64,000 nucleotides of DNA from Streptomyces sp. SN-593 (GCF_016756395.1 NZ_AP018365.1:5707001-5771000); one strand, 5' to 3'; shown: positions 8,420 through 16,614, numbered from the stretch's first letter. Translations and numbers: made by a program. The notes: generated by a model not told the origin, from the sequence alone.

Positions 8420-9043
8420 ATGTCCCAGCAGCACACCGAGCAGCAACTCGACTTCGTCGACGACGTGACCGGCGCGGCGGAGCGCGAGTCGGAGCACCGC
8501 GAGCGCGGCACCGCGCGTCCGATCACGGTGGTGGGCAACCCGGTGCTGCACCGCGAGTGCAAGGACGTCACCGCCTTCGACGAGAGCCTGCTCGCCCTCG
8601 TGGACGACATGTTCGCCTCGCAGCGCGCCGCCGAGGGGGTCGGCCTCGCCGCCAACCAGATCGGCGTCGACCTGAAGGTCTTCGTCTACGACTGCGCCGA
8701 TGACGACGACGTCCGCCACGTCGGAGCCGTCTGCAACCCCGTGGCGGTCGAACTCCCCGCGGACCGGCGGCGGCTGGACGACTCGAACGAGGGCTGCCTG
8801 TCGGTGCCCGGCGCCTACATGGAACTCGCCCGCCCCGACTACGCGGTGGTCCGCGGCCAGGACCTCCAGGGCAACCCGGTCGTCGTCCAGGGCACCGGGT
8901 ACTTCGCGCGGTGCCTCCAGCACGAGACGGACCACCTCTACGGCCGCCTCTACATCGACCGCCTCTCCAAGCGCGACCGCAAGGACGTCATGCGCCAGAT
9001 GGCCGAGGCCACCCCGCGCTTCGAGACCGTCCCCAACGACTGA
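8420..9043 (+). CDS. def: Peptide deformylase
   Basis: 207-residue metalloenzyme that removes the formyl group from the N-terminal Met of new proteins. All three family motifs are present: GVGLAANQIG (motif 1), EGCLSVPG with the metal-binding Cys (motif 2) and QHETDHLYG, the HExxH-like motif 3. An N-terminal extension of about 35 charged residues precedes the PITVVGNPVLH strand and is usual for one actinomycete deformylase paralogue. ATG 8420 is selected because it follows a purine-rich GGCGGAG. The gene ends convergently with nrdB, separated by a hairpin. Confidence 0.95.
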   Translation: MSQQHTEQQLDFVDDVTGAAERESEHRERGTARPITVVGNPVLHRECKDVTAFDESLLALVDDMFASQRAAEGVGLAANQIGVDLKVFVYDCADDDDVRHVGAVCNPVAVELPADRRRLDDSNEGCLSVPGAYMELARPDYAVVRGQDLQGNPVVVQGTGYFARCLQHETDHLYGRLYIDRLSKRDRKDVMRQMAEATPRFETVPND

Positions 9044-9052
9044 CGGCGGGGC

Positions 9053-9079
9053 CCGGCCGGCGGGGAGACCGCCGGCCGG
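9053..9079. terminator. Hairpin between def and nrdB
   Basis: Perfect 11-base inverted repeat (9053-9063 and 9069-9079) with a 5-base loop, placed between the convergent stops of def and nrdB. There is no U-tract, as is usual in high-GC actinobacteria. It can serve both strands. Confidence 0.7.
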
Positions 9080-9107
9080 GGCCGCGTCGGGCCGGGCGGG
9101 TACCGGG

Positions 9108-10181
9108 TCAGAAGTCCTCGTCCAGGGTGACGGTGCCCTCCACGGCCACCTGGTAGGCGGAGGGGCGGCGCTCGAAGAAGTTGGTCAGTTCCTGGACGCC
9201 CTGGAGCTCCATGAAGGAGAACGGGTTCTCCGAGCCGTAGACCGGGGGGAAGCCGAGGCGGGCCAGGCGCTGGTCGGCGACGCACTGGAGGTACGCGCGC
9301 ATGGACGAGGTGTTCATGCCGGGCAGGCCGTCACCGCACAGGTCGTGCGCGAACAGCAGCTCCGCCTCGACCGCCTCGCGCATCATGTCGGTGACCTGGT
9401 CGCGCAGTTCGGCGTCGAACAGCTCGGGCTCCTCCTTGCGCACGGTGTCCACGACGTCGAACGCGAACGACATGTGCATGGTCTCGTCGCGGAACACCCA
9501 GTTGGTGCCGGTGGCCAGGCCGTGCAGCAGGCCGCGCGAGCGGAACCAGTAGACGTAGGCGAAGGCGCCGTAGAAGAACAGCCCCTCGATGCAGGCGGCG
9601 AAGCAGATCAGGTTGAGCAGGAAACGGCGCCGGTCGTCGCGGTCCGCGAGCCGGTCGACGGTCTCCACGGAGTCCATCCAGCGGAAGCAGAACTGCGCCT
9701 TCTCGCGGATGGAGGGGATGTTCTCGACGGCGGCGAACGCGGCGGCCCGGTCGTCCGGGTCGGGCAGGTAGGTGTCCAGCAGGGTCAGGTAGAACTGGAC
9801 GTGGACGGCCTCCTCGAAGAGCTGGCGGGACAGGTACAGCCGCGCCTCGGGGGAGTTGATGTGCTTGTAGAGGGTGAGCACCAGGTTGTTGGCCACGATG
9901 GAGTCGCCGGTGGCGAAGAAGGCCACCAGCCGCCCGATCAGGTGCTGTTCGGCCGGGGACAGCTTGGCGAGGTCGGCGACGTCGGAGTGGAGGTCCACCT
10001 CCTCGACGGTCCAGGTGTTCTTGATGGCGTCGCGGTAGCGCTCGTAGAAGTCGGGGTAGCGCATCGGGCGCAGGGTCAGTTCGAAGCCCGGGTCGAGCAG
10101 GTTCTTCACGGTGCTCTCGGCGGTCGCGGTGCGCTCGGTGGTCGCGGTGCTCTCGGTGCTCGCGGCGGTGTGGGTGGTCAT
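9108..10181 (-). CDS. nrdB: Class I ribonucleotide reductase, small (radical) subunit
   Basis: 357-residue R2 subunit that holds the dimetal centre and the tyrosyl radical used by NrdA to reduce ribonucleoside diphosphates. Expected ligand sites are visible: Asp in FFATGDSIVANN, Glu and His in LFEEAVHVQFY, Glu in CIEGLFFYGAF, and Glu/His in FRDETMHMSF. The radical Tyr lies four residues after the first His (HVQFY), as in E. coli R2. The N-terminus is a Thr/Ala-rich tail of about 25 residues. Its ATG overlaps the nrdA stop by one base (TAATG), so translation is coupled. It is controlled through the nrdA leader (NrdR boxes and cobalamin riboswitch). Confidence 0.95.
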   Translation of the reverse strand: MTTHTAASTESTATTERTATAESTVKNLLDPGFELTLRPMRYPDFYERYRDAIKNTWTVEEVDLHSDVADLAKLSPAEQHLIGRLVAFFATGDSIVANNLVLTLYKHINSPEARLYLSRQLFEEAVHVQFYLTLLDTYLPDPDDRAAAFAAVENIPSIREKAQFCFRWMDSVETVDRLADRDDRRRFLLNLICFAACIEGLFFYGAFAYVYWFRSRGLLHGLATGTNWVFRDETMHMSFAFDVVDTVRKEEPELFDAELRDQVTDMMREAVEAELLFAHDLCGDGLPGMNTSSMRAYLQCVADQRLARLGFPPVYGSENPFSFMELQGVQELTNFFERRPSAYQVAVEGTVTLDEDF

Positions 10182-12769
10182 TACTGGCATGCCTCGCAGG
10201 ACTCGGGGTTCTCCAGGGAGCAGGCGATCGCGTCGGCGTCGGCGGTCGCCGGGACTGCGGCCGGGGCGGGCGCCCCGGGGGTGCGCGCGGCGGTCCCGGC
10301 CGCCGCCGCGGGGGACGCGGCCGAGGACGCGGCCGTGGACGCCGCGCGCGCGATCCGGGTCGCCGGCCGCGACCGCAGGTAGTACGTGGTCTTCAGGCCG
10401 CGCTTCCACGCGTACGCGTACATCGAGCTGAGCTTGCCGATCGTCGGCGTCTCCAGGAACAGGTTCAGCGACTGGCTCTGGTCGAGGTAGGGAGTGCGGT
10501 CGGCGGCCAGGTCGATCAGGGCGCGCTGGGGCAGCTCCCACGCGGTGCGGTACAGCTCGCGCACCTGCTCCGGAATCCACTCCAGGCCCTGCACCGAGCC
10601 GTTGGACTCCCGCAGCGCCTCGCGGGTCCGCGCGTCCCACAGGCCCAGCCGCTTGAGGTCGGCCACCAGGTAGGAGTTGACCTGGAGGAACTCCCCGGAG
10701 AGCGTCTCGCGCTTGAAGAGGTTCGACACCTGCGGCTCGATGCACTCGTAGACGCCGGCGATGGAGGCGATCGTCGCGGTCGGCGCGATCGCGAGCAGCA
10801 GCGAGTTGCGCAGGCCGGTGGCGGCGATCCGGGCGCGCAGCGCGGCCCAGCGGTCCGGCCAGTGCGGGGTGGCGCCGAAGTGGTCGGGGTGCAGCACGCC
10901 GTCGGAGGTACGGGTCTGGTCCCACGCCGGCAGCGGGCCGCCGCGCTCGGCGAGGTCGCAGGACGCCTCGTACGCGGCCAGCATGATCCGCTCGGCGATC
11001 CTCGTGGACAGGGTGCGGGCGGCCTCGGAGCCGAACGGGAGCCCCAGCCGGAAGAAGACGTCCTGCAGGCCCATGACCCCCAGGCCCACCGGCCGCCAGC
11101 GGGAGTTGGACCGGCCGGCCTGCTCGGTCGGGTAGTAGTTGACGTCGACCACCCGGTCGAGGAAGGTGACCGCGGTGCGCACGGTGCGGTCCAGCCGCTC
11201 CCAGTCGATCGCGCGGTCGAGGCCGCCGTGTGCGGCGTCGCCGTCCTCCCGCTCCCGCGGGGCGGTCACGAACGCGCCCAGGTTCACCGACCCCAGGTTG
11301 CACACCGCCGTCTCGGAGTCGTCGGAGACCTCCAGGATCTCGGTGCACAGGTTGGAGGAGTGCACGGTCCTGCCCGGGCGGGCGGTCTGGTTCGCGGTGC
11401 GGTTGGCGGCGTCCTTGAAGGTCATCCAGCCGTTGCCGGTCTGCGCGAGGGTGCGCATCATCCGGCCGTACAGCTCGCGCGCCGCGATGGTGCGGCGGGC
11501 CAGGCCGGCCGCTTCCGCGCGGCGGTAGGCGGCGTCGAAGTCGTCGCCCCACAGGTCGACCAGCTCGGGGACGTCGGCGGGGGAGAAGAGCGACCACTGC
11601 GCGTCGGCGTCGACCCGGCGCATGAACTCGTCCGGCACCCAGTGCGCGAGGTTCAGGTTGTGGGTGCGGCGGGCGTCCTCGCCGGTGTTGTCCCGCAGTT
11701 CGAGGAACTCCTCGATGTCGGCGTGCCAGGTCTCCAGGTAGACCGCGGCGGCGCCCTTGCGGCGGCCGCCCTGGTTCACCGCGGCCACCGAGGCGTCGAG
11801 GGTCTTCAGGAACGGCACGATGCCGTTGGAGTGCCCGTTGGTGCCGCGGATCAGCGAACCGCGGGCCCGCACCCGGGAGTAGGGGATGCCGATGCCGCCG
11901 GCGTGCTTCGACAGGCGGGCCACCTGGTGGTAGCGGTCGTAGATGGAGTCCAACTGGTCCCGCGGGGAGTCCAGCAGGTAGCAGGAGGACATCTGCGGGT
12001 GGCGGGTGCCGGAGTTGAAGAGGGTGGGCGAACTGGGCAGGTACTCCAGCGCGCTCATCAGCCGGTACAGCTCGGCGACCTCCTCCACCACGCGGTCGCC
12101 GGCCGCGGCCGGGCCGCCGGCGGCGGTGCCGTCGTCGTCGGCGAGGCCGCAGGCGACCCGGAGCATGAAGTGCTGCGGGGTCTCGATCACCTGGCGGGTG
12201 ATCGGGTGGCGCAGCAGGTAGCGGCTGTGCAGCGTGCGCAGGCCGAAGTAGCCGAAGCGGTCGTCGGCGCCGTCGGCGAGCGCCTGTTCCACCAGCGCGT
12301 CCAGCCGGTCGGCGTGGGCGGCCGCGAAGGCGGCGGTGCGGTCGCCGATCAGGCCCTCGCGGTGGCCGACCGCGACGGACTCGGTGAAGCGGACCGCGCC
12401 CTGGCCGGCGGCCTCCTCGGTGACGGCCGCGCTCAGCAGGCGGGCGGCGAGCCGGGAGTACGCCGGGTCCTCGGAGATCAGCCCGGCGGCCGCGTCGGTG
12501 GCGAGGGTGCGCAGTTCGGCCCGCCCGGCGCCGGCGCTGCGGCCGCGCAGCGCGGCGGCGGTGACCCGGCCGGGGTCGGCGTCGGGCAGGTCGGCGGTCA
12601 ACGCGACCAGGGTGCGCAGCAGTTCGGCGCCTGCGCTGTCCGCGGGCTCCGGCACCGGGGCCCGGCCGGGAGGCGCGGGTTCCGGCGCCGGGGGCCGGCC
12701 GGCGGCAGCGGCGGGGGCCGCCGGGGAGGTGTCGGCGGTCGGCGCGGGTGCGGTGGGCGCGGTGGTCAC
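10181..12769 (-). CDS. nrdA: Class I ribonucleotide reductase, large (catalytic) subunit
   Basis: 862-residue R1 subunit from GTG 12769, which has a GAGGGAGAG ribosome site. Catalytic features are MSSCYLLD (first redox Cys), NLCTEIL (thiyl-radical Cys and the Glu), CNLGSVNLG (partner Cys), PTATIASIAGV, and the C-terminal shuttle pair in CEACQ. The first 45 residues are Ala/Pro-rich. The following region resembles the usual Streptomyces N-terminus but shows no clear ATP-cone motif. A second Ala/Pro-rich linker precedes the C-terminal Cys pair. The gene is the first of the nrdAB operon. No nrdS-like third gene follows nrdB in this window, because def sits there in convergent orientation. Confidence 0.95.
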   Translation of the reverse strand: MTTAPTAPAPTADTSPAAPAAAAGRPPAPEPAPPGRAPVPEPADSAGAELLRTLVALTADLPDADPGRVTAAALRGRSAGAGRAELRTLATDAAAGLISEDPAYSRLAARLLSAAVTEEAAGQGAVRFTESVAVGHREGLIGDRTAAFAAAHADRLDALVEQALADGADDRFGYFGLRTLHSRYLLRHPITRQVIETPQHFMLRVACGLADDDGTAAGGPAAAGDRVVEEVAELYRLMSALEYLPSSPTLFNSGTRHPQMSSCYLLDSPRDQLDSIYDRYHQVARLSKHAGGIGIPYSRVRARGSLIRGTNGHSNGIVPFLKTLDASVAAVNQGGRRKGAAAVYLETWHADIEEFLELRDNTGEDARRTHNLNLAHWVPDEFMRRVDADAQWSLFSPADVPELVDLWGDDFDAAYRRAEAAGLARRTIAARELYGRMMRTLAQTGNGWMTFKDAANRTANQTARPGRTVHSSNLCTEILEVSDDSETAVCNLGSVNLGAFVTAPREREDGDAAHGGLDRAIDWERLDRTVRTAVTFLDRVVDVNYYPTEQAGRSNSRWRPVGLGVMGLQDVFFRLGLPFGSEAARTLSTRIAERIMLAAYEASCDLAERGGPLPAWDQTRTSDGVLHPDHFGATPHWPDRWAALRARIAATGLRNSLLLAIAPTATIASIAGVYECIEPQVSNLFKRETLSGEFLQVNSYLVADLKRLGLWDARTREALRESNGSVQGLEWIPEQVRELYRTAWELPQRALIDLAADRTPYLDQSQSLNLFLETPTIGKLSSMYAYAWKRGLKTTYYLRSRPATRIARAASTAASSAASPAAAAGTAARTPGAPAPAAVPATADADAIACSLENPESCEACQ

Positions 12770-12888
12770 GGTGGAGCTCTCCCTCGTACGCGGCGGCGGC
12801 CGCGCGGAGGGCGACGGGAGGCAGGGCGGGGCGTTCTACGGCACGCCGCCGTGCGTCCGTCGGCCCAGTCCACGAGGCCCGGACGGTC

Positions 12889-12918
12889 CCTCCCGTCGAG
12901 CCGGGCAGGCTCGGGAGG
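12889..12918 (-). terminator. Terminator-like hairpin in the nrdA leader (riboswitch expression platform)
   Basis: The 7-base arms 12889-12895 and 12912-12918 are perfectly complementary, with an inner GAGCC/GGCTC pairing. The hairpin lies between the cobalamin aptamer and the nrdA start. It is the best candidate for the switch that stops transcription when adenosylcobalamin is bound. Confidence 0.55.
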
Positions 12919-12944
12919 CACCCCCGCGCGCGAGTGCGCGCGGA

Positions 12945-13050
12945 CGTGGCGGCCGGCAGGCGATCGGGCTGTACGGCGCGCTGGACGCGCGTCCGTTCAC
13001 CGTTGCGGGGCAGCGCCGGATTCGCACCGGCTTCCCCTGCGGCAACGAGG
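12945..13050 (-). promoter_or_regulatory. Cobalamin (AdoCbl) riboswitch upstream of nrdAB
   Basis: Read leftwards, the leader contains the conserved core GGGAAGCCGGTGCGAATCC followed by CTGCCCCGCAACGGTGA. The B12-box equivalent AGCCCGATCGCCTGCCGG lies at 12953-12970. CGTTGC and GCAACG flank the core and can close a stem. These are hallmarks of the Rfam cobalamin aptamer. In S. coelicolor the same arrangement shuts off class Ia nrdABS when B12 allows the class II enzyme NrdJ to work. Confidence 0.93.
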
Positions 13051-13053
13051 TTG

Positions 13054-13069
13054 AGCATACATGTGGTGC
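13054..13069 (-). promoter_or_regulatory. NrdR box 2 of the nrdAB promoter
   Basis: The 16-base sequence AGCATACATGTGGTGC resembles the NrdR consensus acaCwAtATwTwGtGT. It is centred 31 bases from the second box, about three helical turns. It lies directly before the riboswitch and includes a possible minus-strand -10 (TATGCT, complement of 13054-13059). Confidence 0.75.
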
Positions 13070-13084
13070 CGTCTGTCGAAGACG

Positions 13085-13100
13085 ACACCACATGTTGTGT
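13085..13100 (-). promoter_or_regulatory. NrdR box 1 of the nrdAB promoter
   Basis: ACACCACATGTTGTGT is a near-perfect palindrome matching the NrdR consensus. Together with the box at 13054 it should bind the ATP/dATP-sensing repressor NrdR and down-regulate nrdAB when dNTP pools are high. Confidence 0.85.
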
Positions 13101-13145
13101 CGTGCTGTCAGTTTTGGTGAGGGTTGCAGGCGGTGTGGGGTAGAG

Positions 13146-13245
13146 CGTTCCGGGCCGCCGGGCCGGGCCGCCGGGCCGGGCCGGGCGGGTGGCCGGGCCG
13201 GGCCGGGCCGGGCGGGTGGCCGGCCGGCGGCGTGCGGGCGGCCGG
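13146..13245. repeat. Low-complexity CCGGG tandem array
   Basis: About 100 bases made almost wholly of CCGGG/CCGCCGGG units, with a larger GGCCGGGCCGGGCCGGGCGGGT-like unit partly duplicated. It has no coding potential and lies between the nrdAB promoter and a small ORF. It is probably slippage-prone intergenic sequence. Confidence 0.7.
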
Positions 13246-13258
13246 CTCCGGCGCGGGC

Positions 13259-13396
13259 TCAGAGTCGGGCGCGCTCGCGGTCCGCCTCCTTCAGCTCCCG
13301 GGTGATCTTCGCCTCGTGGCGGAGCCCGAGGACGGGGACGAAGGTGAGGGCGAGGACGAGGGCGAGGAGGGCGGCGATGTCGAGGAGAACGGTCAT
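13259..13396 (-). CDS. Small predicted membrane protein (45 residues)
   Basis: A short ORF from ATG 13396 encodes one hydrophobic helix (LLDIAALLALVLALTFVPVLGL) followed by a charged tail rich in Arg, Glu and Lys (RHEAKITRELKEADRERARL). The composition is that of a real single-pass membrane peptide, not of a shadow frame. It diverges from the GlxA/AraC-type gene and would share its promoter region. I do not recognise a family. Confidence 0.45.
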   Translation of the reverse strand: MTVLLDIAALLALVLALTFVPVLGLRHEAKITRELKEADRERARL

Positions 13397-13433
13397 GGGT
13401 CCATGGTCGCCACGCCGCTTACCGCCGAACAGT

Positions 13434-13476
13434 GGCAGTGCTGCCGTACTACCGAAACATCCTGCCAAGTGGCAGG
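13434..13476. promoter_or_regulatory. Paired TGGCAG/CTGCCA dyads upstream of the AraC-family gene
   Basis: Two inverted repeats are present: GGCAGTGCTGCC at 13434-13445 and CCTGCCAAGTGGCAGG at 13461-13476 (7-base arms, 2-base centre). The second ends 9 bases before the ATG at 13486. TGGCAG resembles the TGGCSNGWWY half-site recognised by AdpA, which has the same GATase-like plus AraC architecture. Autoregulation by the adjacent regulator or control by AdpA are both possible. Confidence 0.6.
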
Positions 13477-13485
13477 GTGGTCACC

Positions 13486-14451
13486 ATGCTGGAGAACGTG
13501 GCGACGGTGATCCTGGACGGCGTGCACCCCTTCGAACTCGGGGTCGTCTGCGAGGTCTTCGGGCTGGACCGCAGCGACGAGGGACTGCCGCGGTACGACT
13601 TCGCGGTGGTCTCGGCGGAGGGCCCGCGGGTGCGGACGCACGCCGGGTTCGAGATGGTGGTCTCGCAGGACCTGGACCGGCTGGAGGAGGCGGACCTGGT
13701 CGCGGTGCCGGCCGGCGACGCGTACGTCGACCGCGACTTCCCGCGGCCGATGACGGACGCGCTGAACCGCGCGGTCGAGCGCGGCGCGACGGTGGTGAGC
13801 GTGTGCTCGGGGGTGTTCGCGCTGGGCGCGGCCGGGCTGCTGGACGGTCGGCGGTGCGCGGCGCACTGGCGGCACGCCGACCTGCTGGCGCGGCGCCACC
13901 CGCAGGCCAGGGTCGAGGCCGACGTGCTCTACGTCGACGACCGGGGCGTGGTCACCTCGGCCGGCACCGCGGCGGGGATCGACGCCTGCCTGCACCTCGT
14001 CCGCAAGGAGCAGGGCAGCGCGGTCGCCAACGGCATCGCCCGGCGCATGGTGGTCCCCCCGCACCGCGAGGGCGGCCAGGCGCAGTACGTGGACCGGCCG
14101 CTGCCCCGGGCGCAGAGCGACACCGTCGCCGGGGTGCTCTCCTGGATGGAGCGGCACCTGGACCGCGAGGTGACCGTCGAGGAACTGGCCGCGCGCGCCC
14201 ACATGTCGCCCCGCACCTTCGCCCGGCGCTTCCAGCAGGAGACCGGGACCACGCCCTACCGCTGGCTGCTCGGGCAGCGGGTGCTGCTCGCCCGGGAACT
14301 GCTGGAGGGGACGGACGTCACGGTCGACTCCGTCGCGGTGCGCGCCGGGTTCGGCAACGCGGCCACCCTGCGGCACCACTTCGTCCGCTGGACCGGCACC
14401 ACCCCGCAGGCGTACCGGCGGACGTTCCGCGCGCCCAGCCCCGTGGCGTAG
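13486..14451 (+). CDS. GlxA-type transcriptional regulator (DJ-1/PfpI + AraC HTH)
   Basis: 321 residues. The N-terminal half is a DJ-1/PfpI-like GATase1 domain. It holds VATVILDGVHPFELGVVCEVFG and the nucleophile-elbow-like VSVCSGVFALGAAGLL, with a Cys as in many GlxA proteins. The C-terminal third is a two-HTH AraC domain (TVEELAARAHMSPRTFARRFQ, then DSVAVRAGFGNAATLRHHF). ATG 13486 fits the first beta strand. An upstream in-frame GTG at 13432 would run through the operator-like dyads and is rejected. The inducer is unknown. The gene is convergent with the symporter and divergent from the small membrane ORF. It is not nrdS, which in S. coelicolor lies downstream of nrdB. Confidence 0.88.
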   Translation: MLENVATVILDGVHPFELGVVCEVFGLDRSDEGLPRYDFAVVSAEGPRVRTHAGFEMVVSQDLDRLEEADLVAVPAGDAYVDRDFPRPMTDALNRAVERGATVVSVCSGVFALGAAGLLDGRRCAAHWRHADLLARRHPQARVEADVLYVDDRGVVTSAGTAAGIDACLHLVRKEQGSAVANGIARRMVVPPHREGGQAQYVDRPLPRAQSDTVAGVLSWMERHLDREVTVEELAARAHMSPRTFARRFQQETGTTPYRWLLGQRVLLARELLEGTDVTVDSVAVRAGFGNAATLRHHFVRWTGTTPQAYRRTFRAPSPVA

Positions 14452-14492
14452 CCTCCCGCCGGCGGTGGACCCGCCACGCGCCGGCCGGAGGC
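14451..14492. terminator. Hairpin between the GlxA-type regulator and the symporter
   Basis: 14-base arms (14451-14464 and 14479-14492) pair with a single mismatch across a 14-base loop. It lies between convergent genes and touches the regulator stop codon. Confidence 0.55.
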
Positions 14493-14499
14493 GGGGCGC

Positions 14500-16140
14500 C
14501 TACGTGGACGGAGCGGGCGTCGGGGCCAGGGGCAGCTCGGGTTCGCCCGGCTCGCCGGGCTCCGCGGTGTAGTCCGCGAGGACCGTCTCGTCGGTGCCCG
14601 CGGGCGCCTTCACCGCGCGCAGCACCAGCGTGAGCACGACGGCCACGGCCAGGTTGAGCACGAAGGCGGTGAGCCCGATGTACCCGATCCTCCCGATGCC
14701 CGGGATCGTGTCGGAGTTGCCGCCGAAGTGCGACTGCGCGGGGCTGGACTGCTCGTACGCCTTCCAGGTGCCGTAGGCCATGCCCACCGCCCAGCCGGCC
14801 AGCAGCGCCCAGCGGTGGAACCAGCGGGTGAACAGGCCGCCGACGATCGCGGGCACCGTCTGGAGGATCCAGATCCCGCCCAGCAACTGGAAGTTGATCG
14901 CCACGGTCTTGTCCATCGACAGCACGAAGACCAGGGCGCCGACCTTCACCACCAGCGAGGCCAGCTTGGAGACGCGGGTCTCCTCCTCGGCGGTGGCGTT
15001 CGGGCGGATCAGGTCCTTGTAGATGTTGCGGGTGAACAGGTTGGCCGCGGCGATGGACATGATCGCGGCGGGCACCAGCGCGCCGATCGCGATCGCGGCG
15101 AAGGCGACGCCGGTGAACCAGCTCGGGAAGATGTTCTCGAAGAGCTGCGGGATGGCGAGTTGGGGGTTGTAGCCCTTGACGTTCTTGCCGACGCCGTCGG
15201 CGACCGCCATGAAGCCGAGCATCGCCAGCAGCCCCAGCATCAGGGAGTACAGCGGCAGGATCGCGGTGTTGCGCTGGATCACCGTCCGGCTCTTGCCGGA
15301 GAGCACCGCGGTCACCGAGTGCGGGTAGAGGAACAGGGCCATCGCGGAGCCCAACGCGAGGGTGGCGTAGGCCCACTGGGCCTGCGGGGCGACGGTGAGC
15401 GACCCGCGCGGCTTGCCGGTGGCGGGGTTCTTCACCGCGTAGGCGGCGCTCGCCTTGTGGAAGATGTCGTCGAACCCGCCGAGCTTGTACGGGATGTAGA
15501 TGATCGCCACCGCGATCACGATGTAGATCAGCGCGTCCTTGACGAAGGCGATCAGCGCGGGCGCGCGCAGCCCGGAGGAGTAGGTGTAGGCGGCGAGCAC
15601 GCCGAAGGCGATCAGCAGCGGCAGGTCCTTGACGAACCAGTTCGTCGAGTCGCTGCCGCCGATCCCCACCACGTCCAGCACGGCCTGGATGCCGACGAGT
15701 TGGAGCGCGATGTACGGCATCGTGGCCAGGATGCCGGTGAGCGCGACGGCCACCGACAGGCTCTTGGAGCCGAACCGCCCGCGGATGAAGTCCGAGGAGG
15801 TCACGTAGCCGTGGCGGCGCGAGACCGACCACAGCCGCGGCAGGAAGAGGAAGACCAGCGGGTAGGCGATGATCGTGTACGGCACCGCGAAGAAGCCGGA
15901 CGCGCCGGCGGTGTAGATGGCGGCCGGCACGGCCACGAAGGTGTACGCGGTGTACAGGTCGCCGCCCAGCAGGAACCAGGTCACCCAGGTGCCGAAGCTG
16001 CGGCCGCCCAACCCCCACTCGTCCAGGTGCAGCGCGTTGTCCGCGCGGCGCCAGCGGGCGGCCAGGAAGCCCATCACCGTGACGGCGAGGAAGAAGAAGA
16101 CGAGGACGCCGAGCGCCACCCCGTCGACGTGGTCGTTCAC
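14500..16140 (-). CDS. Sodium:solute symporter (SSS family, monocarboxylate-type)
   Basis: 546-residue integral membrane protein with about 13 hydrophobic segments. Recognisable SSS features are the LGGRSFGTWVTWFLLGGDLYTAYTF region, PYIALQLVGIQAVL, and VPAAIMSIAAANLFTRNIYKDL. Members import organic acids, sugars or similar solutes with sodium. Its pairing with a DUF3311 protein recalls the MctP-type monocarboxylate carriers, so a short-chain acid is a reasonable guess. The GTG start at 16140 overlaps the stop of the upstream DUF3311 gene (GTGA). The last 30 residues form a Pro/Glu-rich cytoplasmic tail. Confidence 0.88.
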   Translation of the reverse strand: MNDHVDGVALGVLVFFFLAVTVMGFLAARWRRADNALHLDEWGLGGRSFGTWVTWFLLGGDLYTAYTFVAVPAAIYTAGASGFFAVPYTIIAYPLVFLFLPRLWSVSRRHGYVTSSDFIRGRFGSKSLSVAVALTGILATMPYIALQLVGIQAVLDVVGIGGSDSTNWFVKDLPLLIAFGVLAAYTYSSGLRAPALIAFVKDALIYIVIAVAIIYIPYKLGGFDDIFHKASAAYAVKNPATGKPRGSLTVAPQAQWAYATLALGSAMALFLYPHSVTAVLSGKSRTVIQRNTAILPLYSLMLGLLAMLGFMAVADGVGKNVKGYNPQLAIPQLFENIFPSWFTGVAFAAIAIGALVPAAIMSIAAANLFTRNIYKDLIRPNATAEEETRVSKLASLVVKVGALVFVLSMDKTVAINFQLLGGIWILQTVPAIVGGLFTRWFHRWALLAGWAVGMAYGTWKAYEQSSPAQSHFGGNSDTIPGIGRIGYIGLTAFVLNLAVAVVLTLVLRAVKAPAGTDETVLADYTAEPGEPGEPELPLAPTPAPST

Positions 16141-16421
16141 TTGCCGGCACCCCCCTTGCGGCTGCGCGCGTCCCGCCGGACCAGCACGTACGCGGTGTAG
16201 GTGAGCGCCGCCGACACCGGCACCCAGGCGAGCTGGTACCAGTAGAAGAACGGCATCCCGATGAAGGTCGGGGTCAGCCGCGAGTAGGTGCTGACCCACA
16301 GGGTGCTGACGAGCGGAATGAGCAGGCAGATTCCGGCCACCACCCGCGCGGGCGTGACCACCGGCAGTGGTCCGTCCGCCGGCCGGCGCGGTGGTGGTAC
16401 GTGTGTCGGCGCAGTCGGCAC
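16137..16421 (-). CDS. DUF3311 small membrane protein, symporter partner
   Basis: 94 residues from GTG 16421, with a Pro-rich N-terminus and two transmembrane helices (VVAGICLLIPLVSTLWVSTY and a second around YQLAWVPVSAALTYTAYVLV) ending in basic residues. This is the DUF3311 pattern. The family is nearly always encoded directly before an SSS-family symporter, here with a 4-base overlap, and is thought to be an accessory subunit. The upstream 193 bases to dasR must contain the operon promoter; I saw no clear operator there. Confidence 0.85.
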   Translation of the reverse strand: MPTAPTHVPPPRRPADGPLPVVTPARVVAGICLLIPLVSTLWVSTYSRLTPTFIGMPFFYWYQLAWVPVSAALTYTAYVLVRRDARSRKGGAGK

Positions 16422-16614
16422 AGTTGGTGCTCCCGTCCCCTAGAGCGATCATTGCGGTGCGCAGGAATCTATGGGAGGGAGGTGACAGGCGTCACTACCT
16501 GTGCCGATATCCACCGTACGGGCGAGGGGCGGAGCGGCCCGCGCGCGGGCGGAGGCCGCCGCGGACCGGCGGTGGCGGTACGGCAGGGGGCTCGGTGCGG
16601 GCTCGTCCGCCGGC

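Noticed and set aside
6788..8935. 715-residue minus-strand ORF over the HD-GYP, TPR and def genes
   Set aside because: It covers three well-supported plus-strand genes and has no domain-like sequence.
13486..14451. Assigning the GlxA/AraC-type gene as nrdS
   Set aside because: nrdS should follow nrdB in the same operon; this gene is divergent and has a DJ-1/PfpI domain.
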